The notes under the pieces: model-generated
What the model was told of the DNA's origin: nothing
What the model saw: only the letters and a program-made list of their open reading frames with translations
Database searches by the model: none
From: Brevipalpus yothersi
Taxonomy: Eukaryota > Arthropoda > Arachnida > Trombidiformes > Tenuipalpidae
Direction: 5' to 3'
Length of the DNA: 34,507 bases
Assembly: GCA_003956705.1 (NCBI GenBank)
Contig: QZCP01000118.1
Span: 75,827-110,333 of the forward strand
Part shown: positions 1 to 11,922 of the stretch, one piece after another
How positions within the stretch are numbered: position 1 is the stretch's first letter
How the letters are laid out: each line of letters begins with the position of its first letter
Program-made: the position numbers and the translations under genes

Positions 1-66
<66 letters not shown>
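1..66. repeat. (GA)33 microsatellite, cut by window start
   Basis: Pure GA dinucleotide repeat from the first base. The true left end lies outside the window, so its full length is unknown. It is followed by two imperfect GAGAAAGTT copies. Confidence 0.98.
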
Positions 67-69
<3 letters not shown>

Positions 70-1497
70 TTGAGAAAGTTTCTCTCGTTTTATCAATGGA
101 TATAAGTTCAGTTGTACGAAAGAGGAACCTTTTTCGAAGTGTGTGTGTACAGCTACTGTACTATGGTAGAGAATTTGAGAGCGTAAAATAAATGTTCCTT
201 TTTCCATGAAAGAGTGATGATTACAGTCTAACTGAAAGCTGAATGATGGCCTTTTTAAAATGTTTCAGATCACTTTCGCGCGCTATCAATACTACCTACA
301 CTGAGTGTATGTGATAAGGAGAGAGAACATTCTTTATGATTCCTTTTTTTCCTTCTACCTCAATTTTACCGTAGAGAATTCCATTTCACCGAATATTATC
401 GGGCCATATTCACTTTTTACACGCTATTTAAGTCCGCTTCACTTATTCGAATAGTATGTCTGTCTGTTGTTCACTGGTCACAAGGTTTGGGAGCCCATTG
501 AATGGCCAGCATACGGTAAGCGATTGTGGCAAAAAGGAACCAAAAAGAGAAACATCATATAGCCACAGTAGCAGGCCGAAAATACAATTCGGACAATGGC
601 CATAACCAAGATTGTGTGTTATTTCTTCATGGTTGAGCTTTTTTTCCACCTCAAACTCACAGAAGTTCACTGCTCTTTATCACTTCATTGCGAGTGACCC
701 AAAAATTTTGGCAAATTTTAGCGGATCTTTCTCTCTCTCTCTCTCCTTCAATAGGCATCCGTTTGTTAGATGAAACAGAGTGGCCAGTTTAACAAAGTGA
801 ACTTAAATTGCCATCACTCACACTGTGTAAAAAGATTCATCCAACTGGTATGGTAACAAAATTTTTAGGGCCCGAGAGAGGCAAAAGAAGTTGCCAGAGA
901 TCGATTGTAGAGTTCAGAGGTCGACTAGTTTAGCATTCATTCTTGTCCTGGGTGCACGGAATTCATGCTGGCCCAGAAAACGAATGGCCAAAAATGTGGA
1001 GATAGCAAGCCGTATGTTCCGGTCATTTTGGGCTCCACTTTTGGACAAAGGTCAAGTAGAAACGGGGAATACTTGGTATTCGGCTTGCTAGTGAGTTGCG
1101 AAAGAAAAAGTCGATCACTTAGCCTAAAATCTTGTAGAACCGAATCAGAATAGCCTTGGGTGCTTTTTTTCGGGAACCACTTTGCTGAATCTGTTCTGGG
1201 AAGGCTTCGTTTAAAGAGAGAAAGAAAATTGGGGGCAACTTTAATTGTCTACGAGAAAAGATAATCTCAAAGTTAGCATAGATAAACCCGCACAACGTTA
1301 GTGATGACAGAATGACCAGTCCAACTTGACCATCCACCGAAAACGGAATTCGTTTGTATATGAGTGTGTGAGAACCGTGTCTAAGCATGTAAAATGTCCT
1401 GGGATGAGCGGCAACCGAAAAAAGTGGCCCTAAGGCCGTGGGACAAGACAGACTGTGGATGAGAATATTGAAGACAATCTCTTTTCTAGCTACTCAG

Positions 1498-1500
<3 letters not shown>
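67..1500. other. Unique non-coding block, TGGCCA-rich
   Basis: About 1.4 kb of mixed-sequence DNA with no frame longer than 90 codons and no recognisable protein. It holds a short (TC)8 at 730-745 and four TGGCCA words (503, 597, 781, 985), two of them continuing into AAA or AGT. No exon, RNA gene or mobile element is visible. Confidence 0.6.

Positions 1501-1540
<40 letters not shown>
1501..1540. repeat. (TC)20 microsatellite
   Basis: Perfect TC dinucleotide array, preceded by CTACTCAGGAC and followed by TTCCC. Confidence 0.98.
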
Positions 1541-1544
<4 letters not shown>

Positions 1545-2170
1545 CTTACTTGAGGCCAAAAAGTCATGCAAGTGAAAATTTTTGCTCAAACCAATTGACT
1601 GATCTTGCCCATGGGAAATCACACTTTGACCAAAGTTGATCCTCATCTTCTTCTTTTTCTTCTTCGCTAGTAACTGTTGTAGCTGTCATAAAGTTCTTCA
1701 ACTTATATTCGTTTTGCTTATTATTTTTGTTTCTCCAATTTCTTAGATCCATCCTGTTGATTCATATTGGTGAGAAAAGGACAAGAATTTCTCTATTTTT
1801 ATCTCAAAGACTTAATGTGTGCTGACCAGACACATTAGATTTTGAAAGTCTGTAAGTCATTCACCAGTCTATTCACTAATTTAATGATGATGAACATACA
1901 ATACAATTTAAATGGGCTCAATTTTGTGTGTGTGTGAGAGACAATTTCAGAGGCTAGTAAGTTTTTTTCTTTGACTAACCTCCAGTCACATTAAGCATTC
2001 TAGTCTGATTATTTTGATTCATCATGTCCGTATATCGTGCACAGAACACATTTCATCTTGTATGTGATGATGATTTCACGTAATCATGATTAACTTGATT
2101 CACACGTTTCTCATCACAACCACATGGTGAGCGAAAGGAGAGAGAGAGTATCAGAGAGAATGAGAAAGAG

Positions 2171-2175
<5 letters not shown>
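1541..2175. other. AT-rich non-coding spacer
   Basis: AT-rich sequence with several TGATGATG and CATGATTA words (for example 2088-2095) and a short TG tract near 1925-1936. No open frame with recognisable content. Confidence 0.6.

Positions 2176-2226
<51 letters not shown>
2176..2226. repeat. (GA)25 microsatellite, left arm of a snap-back pair
   Basis: Perfect purine array on the + strand. An oppositely oriented TC array begins 84 bp downstream at 2311, so the two could pair within one strand. Confidence 0.97.
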
Positions 2227-2229
<3 letters not shown>

Positions 2230-2308
2230 TCATGATTAATAATAATGATTCATACATTTTTCCAATGATTAATCGATACACTTGAAATTGGCCACTCAGA
2301 CAGCATGT

Positions 2309-2310
<2 letters not shown>

Positions 2311-2340
<30 letters not shown>
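2311..2340. repeat. (TC)11 plus TTCTCTC microsatellite, right arm of a snap-back pair
   Basis: Pure TC from 2311 to 2332, then an imperfect copy to 2340. It is complementary to the GA array ending at 2226. The 84-bp spacer holds CATGATTA and a TGGCCA word (2289). Confidence 0.95.
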
Positions 2341-3155
2341 GGAGAAAAAGATGCATCTTGAATCGTTCAGCAAAAAGCCAGAATAATTTTCATGAAGCCT
2401 GAGAAATCAGATCATCATCAGCACCTAAAGGGGCCAAAAGAACGATTTCAACTTGTTCAGGCCATTTTGGCACGAGAAAGAGCGTGTATAACACTTGATA
2501 GTCCCATAGAATCATGGGAGGGAGAGAGAGGAATGAAAATGAGAAACGGAAGAAGTGAAGCCAAAATGATTTGCTTCCAGAGAGAATGTGATCAAAGTTC
2601 GCGTGTACATGATCATCCTCTCATGAATGGAAGCATGTACACTGTACACTGTATATCTATGTATGGGAGAACAAATGGAACTCGAATGACCTTAACACGC
2701 TCTTCTCTGTGTGATTCTAGCATGATTTTTTTCGGCAATCATCTAACATTGGCCCATTCCTTGCTGGCTTCTGTTGCCTTCTCCTTCTTCTTGTTTCGCT
2801 CCATCATTACTCATTCATGCCTTCTTGACCACAGCAAGACACTCACAGCCAGCTTTCGTAACATGTTCGCCTAGTGCTAAATTGCCACTGGCCAATGGTC
2901 AGTGATTAATCAATTGATGGACATGAAAAGTGAGCACAAAAACAGTGCCAAACTCAGGAGATGAACATTTAGTCTTGTATAACGGATTACCAAATGTTTT
3001 GTTGCTTCACAAAGGAAGATGCTTGTTGCTTCATGTTATTCAAAGTTAATTTGCTCCGCATCTTCCTTGAAACCTTCAAGAAGTGTGCACACTGACTCTT
3101 ATTTTCCTCTTCTCGCTTGACCACTGGTCATCTTCCTCCTTTACCACTCCAATTT

Positions 3156-3158
<3 letters not shown>
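2341..3158. other. Non-coding block with a 160-codon chance-like frame
   Basis: Contains an ATG-initiated frame of 160 codons on the + strand (2392-2874). Its translation resembles no family I know, shows no domain pattern and has mixed low-complexity content. In AT-rich DNA of this length, roughly one such frame is expected by chance, so it is not called as a gene. A near-palindrome centred on TGGCCA lies at 2885-2898. A 14-base resemblance to miR-2 lies at 2843-2856; it was rejected. Confidence 0.55.

Positions 3159-3212
<54 letters not shown>
3159..3212. repeat. (TC)27 microsatellite
   Basis: Perfect TC array of 54 bp inside a pyrimidine-rich tract that begins near 3131. Confidence 0.98.
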
Positions 3213-3215
<3 letters not shown>

Positions 3216-4559
3216 TTGCCTCTTCACTGGACAGGTAAATAGTTTCAAGTTTGAATGCTGTTTAGAAGAAGAGATTTTCTGTTTGTTTTAGCATCTGCTA
3301 GAATTTTGACATCAGTCAAGAAGAATTTCTTATTTTGACTTTTTTGGGTCTGAAAAAAGGTTTTTTTCCTTTAACTTCACACTGGCCCAATTTAACATTC
3401 AAGCCTTATTGCCATCATCTCAAATAATACTGAGCCTATGTAAGTATAATTAGAGAGTGTTTGTAGCCGACTTGATGTTGAACAATATTGTTTGTACTTG
3501 GTCTATCACGAAAACTTTTTCCTCTCAAAAAGAAGCTCATTTTTTGAGGAACCATAGTGATAAACAGTATCAATCAAAAATTTTGAGTATTTTTGAAAAC
3601 TTTAAGAGCCCAGGAGAACACTGTTCAAGAGAGAAGAAAATTTTTCTGTTTATTTTTCTGTTCAATAAATTGGTTCTTTAAAACCATGTTGTGGCTAATC
3701 CAATCAAAATTGACAATTATTAGCTGTTTTCGAGAATTTGAAACAAATTGACGAAAAGTAATCGGCTTGCGTTCATCTTAAACCTGTGACCTTTTCTCAC
3801 CATTATCAAGCTTGATTGAAAAAGTTATGAAACAACTCTTCAACCACATATTAACTTTAAAATTGATCGAATTGCACTTCAAATTGCTGGAAACATTCTT
3901 CTTCGATCAGTACTTCACATTCGATTCGATAGACATGAACTTGAAATGATTTGTGTGTCTGATTGACCTTTGTGTTTCACAACAATTTAAACTATCATAT
4001 AAAAAAGGTTATGATAAAATTCAACAGAACACAATCTGAAAGACTAGGAGATTCCTAAGACCAGATACTAGCATGTTCATTTTTAAATATGTTACGATTT
4101 TCAACCCCGATTTGACTCTGACATTAAAATACAATTGATTGATTCAATGCCTTTATTTTGATCAAAATACAAGCTTACTATATCTTTCAGCTTCTACACC
4201 TGTTGCTGGTATCTTCTTGATATACTGACAAGATTTTAATTTCTCTTAAGGAAAAATTTGCTAGCATCCAGTTAGCTTTATTTACCGGAAGTTTCATGAG
4301 TAAAAACTTTCCAGAGGTCATGATAATTTCAGAGAATTGATGGAACAAATTCTTCAATCGATAGAAAGTGAAAGCCATTTCATTCACGAAATCGAAGCGG
4401 GAGTTTTTGACACTCTCAATTGAGTCAAAAAAAAGTAGGAAAAGTAAAATAAAAAAAACAAGAGATGCAGCATCTTGATATTGAGTCTTCTCTTGTTTGT
4501 CAATAATGATGACTTGACATTTGCCTCCCATTTGATCTCTTAGTTTGTATGTCATGATG
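3213..4559. other. AT-rich non-coding block without arrays
   Basis: About 1.3 kb of AT-rich unique DNA with homopolymer runs of T or A up to about 8 and scattered ATTGATT words. Two frames here (74 and 122 codons) have random-looking translations rich in Phe, Lys and Asn. Nothing else is visible. Confidence 0.6.
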
Positions 4560-4581
4560 GAGAGAGAGAGAGAGAGAGAGA
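4560..4581. repeat. (GA)11 microsatellite
   Basis: Perfect GA array. It opens a purine-biased stretch that continues to about 5130. Confidence 0.97.
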
Positions 4582-5612
4582 TGAGAAGAGAAAGAATACC
4601 GAAAGTGAATATCGATGTGGCAAAGAGATGAAGGATGCTGCATTGATGTAGATCCTTTTGGAGGCGGAAGAAGAATATTCAATGTGGATGTTTTGCTTTC
4701 ATGCATCGGCGAAATATGGATAGAAAGTAGAAGAAATAAGTCAACCTTAGCAACGCCTTCGTTTTAGAAGTAGAAGAGGAGGAAGCAAAAGGATGAAGAG
4801 GAAAAGGGCCAGAGAGAGATGAAGTGATGCTCTTGGATGGTGAAAAAGATGAAGATGAAGTAAGACATGTTTGTATCCATGTGACAAGGAGAAAAGCGTG
4901 AATCGTCTACATTGGATGGATTAAGTGTAGATCTCTGAGCAACAAGATTTGAACCGAAAGTGACTGAACATTCATGGATTTGATCTCAGAAAATATACAC
5001 GATCACGTAAAGAGAGGGAGAGAGATGAGAAAATTTTTACCTTCCAAGATAAAGAATAATAAGAAGATGGAAGATGGAGGACAATAATGATGATGAAGTA
5101 GCGGGAAATATAAGGAGGCGAGAGAGGCCTACAAGGAAGATGGAGTATCTAGTTAAGTTAGTTAATACTAAAGTTTCCATGGAAATTAATTGTTGAACAA
5201 TGGTTGTAACACATCGTTCATTATTGAGAGCATACTTTTTCATGTCAATGTGGCATTCACCTGGAAGGCATCATGAACGATATTCCAAGTTCATCTATCT
5301 GTGTGTATGTGTATCATACATAACAAGGGACAATGGAGACAGATTGTTGGAAGAGACATTCATTGAGTCCAAAACAAGCGAAAGAGGCGAAAAAAAAGTG
5401 TATACAAGAAAAGTGATGATACATGATATGGATATAATTGAACTTTCTCTCTCCTTCAGTCCATCATTCTCAGTCTATTCACTTATCTATCTCCTCTCTT
5501 CTTTACTCTTATTCCAATGTTATTTACTTCAAGAGATACTCAAGATACTTTCAAGAGTTCTCAGGCTTTTCTCTTTTCTTCTGTATCTTTTTCTAGTGAG
5601 ATAGATAGAAAT

Positions 5613-5614
<2 letters not shown>
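4582..5614. other. Strand-asymmetric block: purine-rich then pyrimidine-rich
   Basis: From about 4585 to 5130 the + strand is dominated by GA, GAA and GATGAAG words, and carries one GGATGCTG octamer at 4633. From about 5440 to 5600 it switches to CT/TTC-rich sequence. Frames here encode Lys/Glu/Arg-rich or Leu/Ser/Phe-rich strings driven by that composition. No gene is recognised. Confidence 0.6.

Positions 5615-5659
<45 letters not shown>
5615..5659. repeat. (AG)22 microsatellite
   Basis: Perfect AG array of 45 bp, preceded by GATAGATAGAAATAA. Confidence 0.98.
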
Positions 5660-5664
<5 letters not shown>

Positions 5665-8600
5665 CCTCATGAGTGTGTGTCGCCGAAGGCTATTTTGCAT
5701 CCTCTCTCAGCCTCTTTCTCCTATCTTCATCTTCTCCTCCATCAGCACCTACAACTACTTGGTCACATTCACCTAACTAATTCCCTTTTTTGGGACCATT
5801 TTTTGGTAGAGTATTTCTTCTCCTCTTTTTTGAAACTTTCTCATGTCCAGTTAGTTCACTTCTTACATCATGGCCCAAATTATTGCTATCATTGTCATCG
5901 TGATTTTTGGCAATTGAGTCTTTCTTTTTCCATCTCATCTGAGTGTACCTCTGATTTACTTTGGAGCAACTTTTACTCTATTTTTCATGAAAAAGATCAT
6001 ATTTCTTGCTCATTTTTGGGGGTATAATTTTTCTTCAACTTACGCACATCCAAACAAACATGCTTACTTTGTATGCAGAGAAGTTGAGACTGAATGTTGC
6101 CAGATTATCATTATTGAGGCCGCTTTGTAATTAACATCTTTGATCATAATCGTTTCGCTTTCGTGCTCATATTTTAGAATGCAAGTCAAAAAAGAGCTGG
6201 TGAAAAAAAGGATCAAAAAAAGAGAAAAGTTGCATAGGCAGTGTGTATCAGGATGCAGCAAAAAGCGAGAAAAGGGCAAAGAGAGAGAGATGAAAAGATA
6301 CAGAAGAAGACTGTGGGAGGGGTTGAAGGAGGAAGAAGGAGGATGAAAAAAGAGAGAGAAGATGTGCAAAGTGAAGAGATGATTCACTTAATCGAAGCTT
6401 GAATTAAGGAAGCCCGGGAACGTCTTGTTTCGCCAAAGGGGCTCGATTTGAAATTTTCTTCCAAAATATACCGTATATTAAGGTAAATTTATTCTCTCTC
6501 TCTTATCCCTCTTCTTCTTCATCTTCCTTGTTCGTGGTTTGTCTTGCCTCCCTATTGTCAGCTTCTTCCGATGAAGAAGTTTCATTTTCCTTATTCACTT
6601 TTGTGATGAAAAATTCTGTGATGATAGGAAGATGATAATGATTATGGGTGATAAAAATTCACTTATAAGATAGACTAAGCAAAAAAGCAAGAGGAAGTGG
6701 AAGTGGAGGAGAGAGAGCGAGAGAAAAGATCTTATGATGTCATCTTTGAGATGACAAAGATGAGCGTGGAAAGATATTCTGTGAGGGAATAAAAATTCTC
6801 ACTAAGCAAGAGTATATCAAGAAGAGAGAGAGAGACAAGTTAAAAATGTTCCAAGATGAGATGAATGAGGAGATGAGTTGGCATGTAGATTAGAAGGTGG
6901 ACATTAATATGACTACTACTTTCACTTTCTCTCTTGTTTTCGTGATTGAGTTAAAGAGGGACACTGAAAGATGACAGATTATCGCTCCAATGAACGCTGA
7001 GTAGATCACTTTTTTTAGCAAAAACTGTTCAAAGAATTCACTTTGTCTCTCTGTATCTGTACATCTATCTTCTCACTCCACTTTTCCCTTATCGGAGGCT
7101 AATGTGGGTGGCTGACAGTGGGTGGGATGAAATATATACAGTAGGCACTCGAGGGTATACACTTTTTTTAGTGGCATCACTCGGTGTGATGCATCTCTTT
7201 GTCTTTCTCTCTCTTCATTCCTCCAGCTTCTTCAGAGCATCCAAATCAGTAGGACCTGGAAAAGCATGAATGGTGTGATTTGCACATTAAGATGGTTGCT
7301 TTGGTATGATACTTTTTGGGTGAGAAGGACATGATAATTTTCTCATCCTCATTCATCTTGCACCATCCATCTTCTTCTTTGAGTGAAGAGGGTCTACTTT
7401 TTCATCCTCTTCCATCCCACCTCACTCACTCTCTCACTCTCTCTTCCTCTTTTCCTCTCTTTTTCCCTTACTTCGTCTTGTCACCACGAAATGGAAGAGA
7501 GAGAAGAAGATGATGCAAATTCGAAATGCTTCGAGCTTTGAGGATGCTGGATGAATTTATGCCTGATCCCATGAGTGATGAGTCCATAAAACTAGATTGA
7601 GATGGACGCAATTCATTTTTAAGCGTTTATGTGGGCCTGACAAAAGGAGGATGATTTGTCCTTTTTGTGTTCATATTACATGAATCTGCAAAATGCTTCA
7701 CACTCAATTCGTAAATTCCATGAATGTTTCAAATTATCAGTCATCTGATGGGAAAAGAATTTTCATCAGATAAATCAAATATTGATGAAACTTTTTCCGC
7801 TCAACTTATTTGCATAAGTTATCTATGCCTTATTCTTTCCGCTTGTTGCGAAGAGAGTGAAAGCGGAGGAATAATCGCTACCTCATGAGATCCATGGATT
7901 TGATATCAAGTATATTCAGTATATTGGACCAAAGTTCTGTGTAATTCTATAGTATTTATCTGCACCATACCTCATCAGATGGCGTTCAGGGTTCATTGAT
8001 TTAATCTGTTCATGTATGCACCTCGTTCTGATCTGAATTTTGAATGTTTCCACCAAGCCTTCAGGATGAATATACTAAAGAAAGTATGAAAGAAAAAGGG
8101 AGAGAGAATAAGCCACCCATAGCTATGCAATACACCTTGAAGAATGCTGGAACGTCAGATGATGAAGAGAAACTCATATTGACTCAGATAGTGTTGAAAG
8201 TAATAAGACCTCAAAAGTGGCCTATCCCATATCATGAGCCTCCTCCATAATATACTGATTCTTCCTGGCTTCTTATCATCTTTATAGATTTTTCATTTTC
8301 TACTCCTTCGGACACTTGTGAGAGATGTTGGACAGGAAAAAGACTTTTCTCAGTCTTCTCTTCATTACTGTATCAAGTTGACACTTTCATATCTTCTATT
8401 ATCTTCTGTTCAGCCTACACACTGATCACCAAAATCAGTGAGAAAGTGGTCAACATTCAAATCCATTGGAGCCAGAATAGTTTATGTGTGCAAGAGAACA
8501 ATTCGAATTGATAATATTACATTGACCCATGTATCCTCTTCATAAGGCAGTGTGATATTCCTGATCAGAATACGGATGGCTCATAATTTCAAACACCCAG

Positions 8601-9050
8601 TTGGCATGTCGAATATTCGCACATAGATGCATTGTTTGACTTGAGAGAGAGAAAAGTATTCCTTTATTTGATCTGGTGAAGTCTCAAGATTCTCTCCTCA
8701 AGATTGTTGAAGAGGCTCCGTGACTGATTCTTTTGATTTGTTTGCCATGGTGGCCACTCAATTGGACCTGCCGAAACACACAAACGCAATACACAAAATG
8801 CCTAGCGTCGGCGTTCATATCGAATCGAAAGCATTTCATTCCTCTTGGCCTCTCTTTGGTGCCGTCTCATTCTCAGCTCAACCAAATTGAATTACAATCA
8901 AAATTAGCATAAATTCATTTATTTTCATTCAGATCCATGCAAACCGGTACCAGTGGGTGGCGGTACACACATGAGTGGGTGCGTTCTGGAAGCTATGATA
9001 TTTTCTTTCTCTCCTCTCATGAGAGTGTGTTTTTTTTCACTCACATCCAT

Positions 9051-9054
<4 letters not shown>
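5660..9054. other. Long array-poor non-coding block, 3.4 kb
   Basis: This is the second-longest stretch without a dinucleotide array above 20 bp. Composition alternates: pyrimidine-rich near 5690-5990, purine-rich near 6185-6365 and 6660-6850, pyrimidine-rich near 7195-7480, then mixed AT-rich DNA. It holds octamers ATGCAAAT (7513) and ATTTGCAT (7808), GGATGCTG (7542), CATCTGATG or its complement (7742, 7973), an imperfect palindrome at 8606-8624 and a TGGCCA word (8751). The 68-codon frame at 8044-8250 is unremarkable. No exon is supported. Confidence 0.6.

Positions 9055-9102
<48 letters not shown>
9055..9102. repeat. (TC)24 microsatellite
   Basis: Perfect TC array of 48 bp. Frames crossing it yield Ser-Leu or Arg-Glu repeats, which are artefacts. 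Confidence 0.98.
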
Positions 9103-9104
<2 letters not shown>

Positions 9105-9610
9105 TTTGAGTGGCCTGCTATGGATCAGGTCGAAGTTCAGGCCTTCCGGAATCATGGCCGTCAATCTAATTTGTTGCCAAAATTTATCATAATATCACTC
9201 GAGCTTGATTCCGGCCATAACAATAATCAATGGCCAAAAAATATGGCTTTACTCTCATATTCAACACTTGAAGCCGTTTCAATGTTGGCCTCTTCAAGCT
9301 AACTCGGCTTGACATGGAGTGATTCTAATTGAATTTGATTCAAACAAATTCGCAGTTCGTATTCATGTCAACGCAACGCATAAAGTTTCACAGATTCTTT
9401 TTTCTCTCTCTTCTCTTCTCTTCTCTTTGTTCACTTGTTATGTTTAACGTATTCAATTTAAATTATTAAAGAAAGACATCCACATCGAGTGGAGCCCAGA
9501 AAGAAATCTGAGCACAGTTTATCAGGCCAAAATTTGAGCAATAATTACAAAAATTTACATAAGAAAATGAGAGCCACATTTCGAGAATCAAAATAAATTG
9601 ACCATCCAAT
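9103..9610. other. Spacer between a TC and an AG array, GGCC-rich
   Basis: About 0.5 kb of unique DNA holding six GGCC words within 200 bp (such as TGGCCTGC, AGGCCTTCC, TGGCCG and TGGCCA at 9231) and one CACTTGA word at 9265. No gene is visible. Confidence 0.6.
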
Positions 9611-9620
9611 AGAGAGAGAA

Positions 9621-9681
<61 letters not shown>

Positions 9682-9682
9682 G
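9611..9682. repeat. Imperfect (AG)n microsatellite, 72 bp
   Basis: AG array interrupted by AAA at 9619-9621 and 9627-9629 and by GG near 9670. It is oriented opposite to both neighbouring arrays (9055-9102 and 10202-10250). Confidence 0.95.
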
Positions 9683-10197
9683 TGGATGGAATAATTTTTT
9701 TCTGCATGATTCGGGTGTTGTTCGAATAGGAAAAAATACAAGCTCACCAATTCAACTGAATGCTCGGTCACCGATCATCAAGTTGCTCAGCTTACATGAT
9801 GGATTTGAATGTTTGCATGAGGGTGGCGGTGGTGGTGGAGATTGTAAGTGATGAATTAGCTCCACAGGAGAGCGATAGGAGTAACATGAACGATTTCGAG
9901 AGGCTGGAGCCGGAATAAGATGAGGAAATAGGAAGAAAGAGAGAGAGNAGAGAGGGGGAGAGAAGAAAGAAAAGAAAGATGAAGAAGAATTGGACATTCA
10001 CATGTATCAAGAGTGGAATTGCCTTTTTTTTCTCCTTGAGCAATAAAAACTCATCCCAACTGTCAACACATCACTTTGTCTCATTCTCCAAGTTTTTAGT
10101 GTTCCTATGATGAGAAAGAGAGAGAGAGATGCAAATTATAACATAGCTCACTTGGTGTATTTTGTGAGAGGAGCAAGTATCCAAAATGCGTCTTTGG

Positions 10198-10201
<4 letters not shown>
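9683..10201. other. Spacer with a single N and short purine tract
   Basis: Unique DNA with a short impure GA tract at about 9934-9985 that contains an undetermined base at 9948. A POU-type octamer ATGCAAAT sits at 10129 beside a short GA run. Frames on the minus strand are Ser/Phe-rich and reflect the purine tract. Confidence 0.6.

Positions 10202-10250
<49 letters not shown>
10202..10250. repeat. (TC)24 microsatellite
   Basis: Perfect TC array of 49 bp between CCA and AAACC. Confidence 0.98.
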
Positions 10251-10251
<1 letters not shown>

Positions 10252-11721
10252 AACCAAAATAATCATTCATCTTATCCATTCTGGTCTCATGCCATGAATC
10301 ATGATTGATTTGGAGGGCTCTTTTTCCCTCTTATTTTCGTTCCCATTGCTTATGCCCATGGTTTGACGCTAAAATCAATAGAAATCCAAGAAAGTTATTA
10401 CAGGAGAAGATAAGATACGGAAAGAAGAGTAGAAAATTTGAATTGCGACCAGCTCAACAGTCCTTCAATTAGTTCAAGAGAGCTACACAAGCATCTGAAA
10501 AATTCTTTTTCCCGTTTCAAATGATGCAAAAACTGGATACAATATTCAATCGGATGCTGTTCCACGCACACATACTTACAGCTTTTCATCTCTGTCTTTC
10601 TCTTCCTCTCATTCCGAACCGTTTTCTGAAATTATTCACTCATTAGTTTCTCCATGATAAGCTTGCATGTTTTATTTTTTGTCAAACTTCAGATACTGAG
10701 AAGAGTGTGCCAAAGAATTTGTGTACCTCTCTATTACATTTACTACACCAACTGGGAATATAAACCAATTCTCCGAGAACACATGAGGCCTCATTTTTTA
10801 CCGTTATAATTTCTCTTTCAACTAGCTACTGATAGAGGTTTCATTATGCTCCACAAAATGATATTCATGGGATGATTGAAAGAGGAGCAAGTGAGTTGGG
10901 TTCATTACAATTTTTCATATCTAGATTATTACAATTTTTCCTTTCAAATCAAATGTTTTGCCGGGAACACTCGCTGAGCTGACTCTGAATCTATTGGATC
11001 ACATTTTCTCATGAAGTGGAGGAAAAAGATGAGATTGACATGATCTTTGGGAATCTTTTCAACATGTGAAGAAAAGGTTAATTGATAACGATTAGTAGCA
11101 GTAAATATCCTCAATGAATACCTCTGATTTGCTCCATCAAACATTTGCACTTGGAACTGTCATGATTTCCAGATGATTGAGAATGATACGAGACCAGATT
11201 TTGATCATGAAAAATGTTATAACAGTTTGATATGCATCTTCATCATACGTATATAGATGATGAGGCTGATATGAAGTAGAATATTACTATTTATCTATCT
11301 TTCTTTTGGATCCCTTATGAGTCCCCAAAAAAAGAGGGTGCTCAAGTCACCCTGTCATCGATAAATTATTGGTATGCTCCCATCATCAGTTTCAGGATCG
11401 TATTTATGAAAGATGTACCATAATCTTCATCACTGCAGAAAGTCTAGGCCACAAATTATGATGATGACGATTCTCACTTGCTGATTCACCAGTAAAAACT
11501 TTTTTCATCATCAGATGAGTGATGTAGGCTCAAAAAAAGGCACAAGTTTGTCAAATGATGAAGTTTCCTTCATCTAGAGAGCCCAAAATCATCTTCTCTT
11601 CTCCCTCTCTTCAAATTCATCTTCTGATGCTACTGCTTTTACCAAAGCCAGAAAGTGTAAGTGTTCACCCATCTTTTCATCATCATGAATATCGTGTCAA
11701 AATTTTGATAATTTTTTCTTT

Positions 11722-11724
<3 letters not shown>
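10251..11724. other. AT-rich non-coding block
   Basis: About 1.5 kb of AT-rich unique DNA with many TGATG/CATCA words, including CATCAGATG at 11509. Two short minus-strand frames (63 and 68 codons) have no recognisable content. Confidence 0.6.

Positions 11725-11762
<38 letters not shown>
11725..11762. repeat. (TC)19 microsatellite
   Basis: Perfect TC array of 38 bp. Confidence 0.97.
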
Positions 11763-11767
<5 letters not shown>

Positions 11768-11903
11768 AAACACTCCAGGGCTACCAGTTACCTGAAAGCA
11801 ATTCCACAATCCTCGAATTGATGACTTTTCAGTGTTCTTCTTATTTCATTTCCAATCTCACAGCATCATTAGTATGAAAGTAGAAGAAGAAAAAAATTTT
11901 TCA

Positions 11904-11922
11904 TCTCTCTCTCTCTCTCTCT
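11904..11922. repeat. (TC)9 microsatellite
   Basis: Short perfect TC array after a poly-A/poly-T transition. Confidence 0.95.

Noticed and set aside
2843..2856. TCACAGCCAGCTTT, 14 bases matching the start of arthropod miR-2
   Set aside because: The opposite arm does not form a miRNA-type hairpin. The best upstream pairing (2763-2774) has a bulge and leaves a loop of about 70 nt, and the match ends after 14 bases. A match of this length is plausible by chance over many known miRNAs. Small-RNA reads over 2755-2870 would settle it.
8044..8250. 68-codon frame with a mixed, soluble-looking translation
   Set aside because: Short, no recognisable family, no splice or promoter context; fully compatible with chance.
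8925..9302. Overlapping open frames through the CT array (Ser-Leu or Arg-Glu repeats)
   Set aside because: CT and GA repeats contain no stop codon in any frame, so every long array creates artefact frames on both strands. The same applies at 2114-2356, 9466-9771, 11555-11821, 13843-14189, 16620-16935, 17215-17463, 17914-18417, 18776-19806, 25086-25328, 25798-26172, 28920-29191 and 30657-30902.
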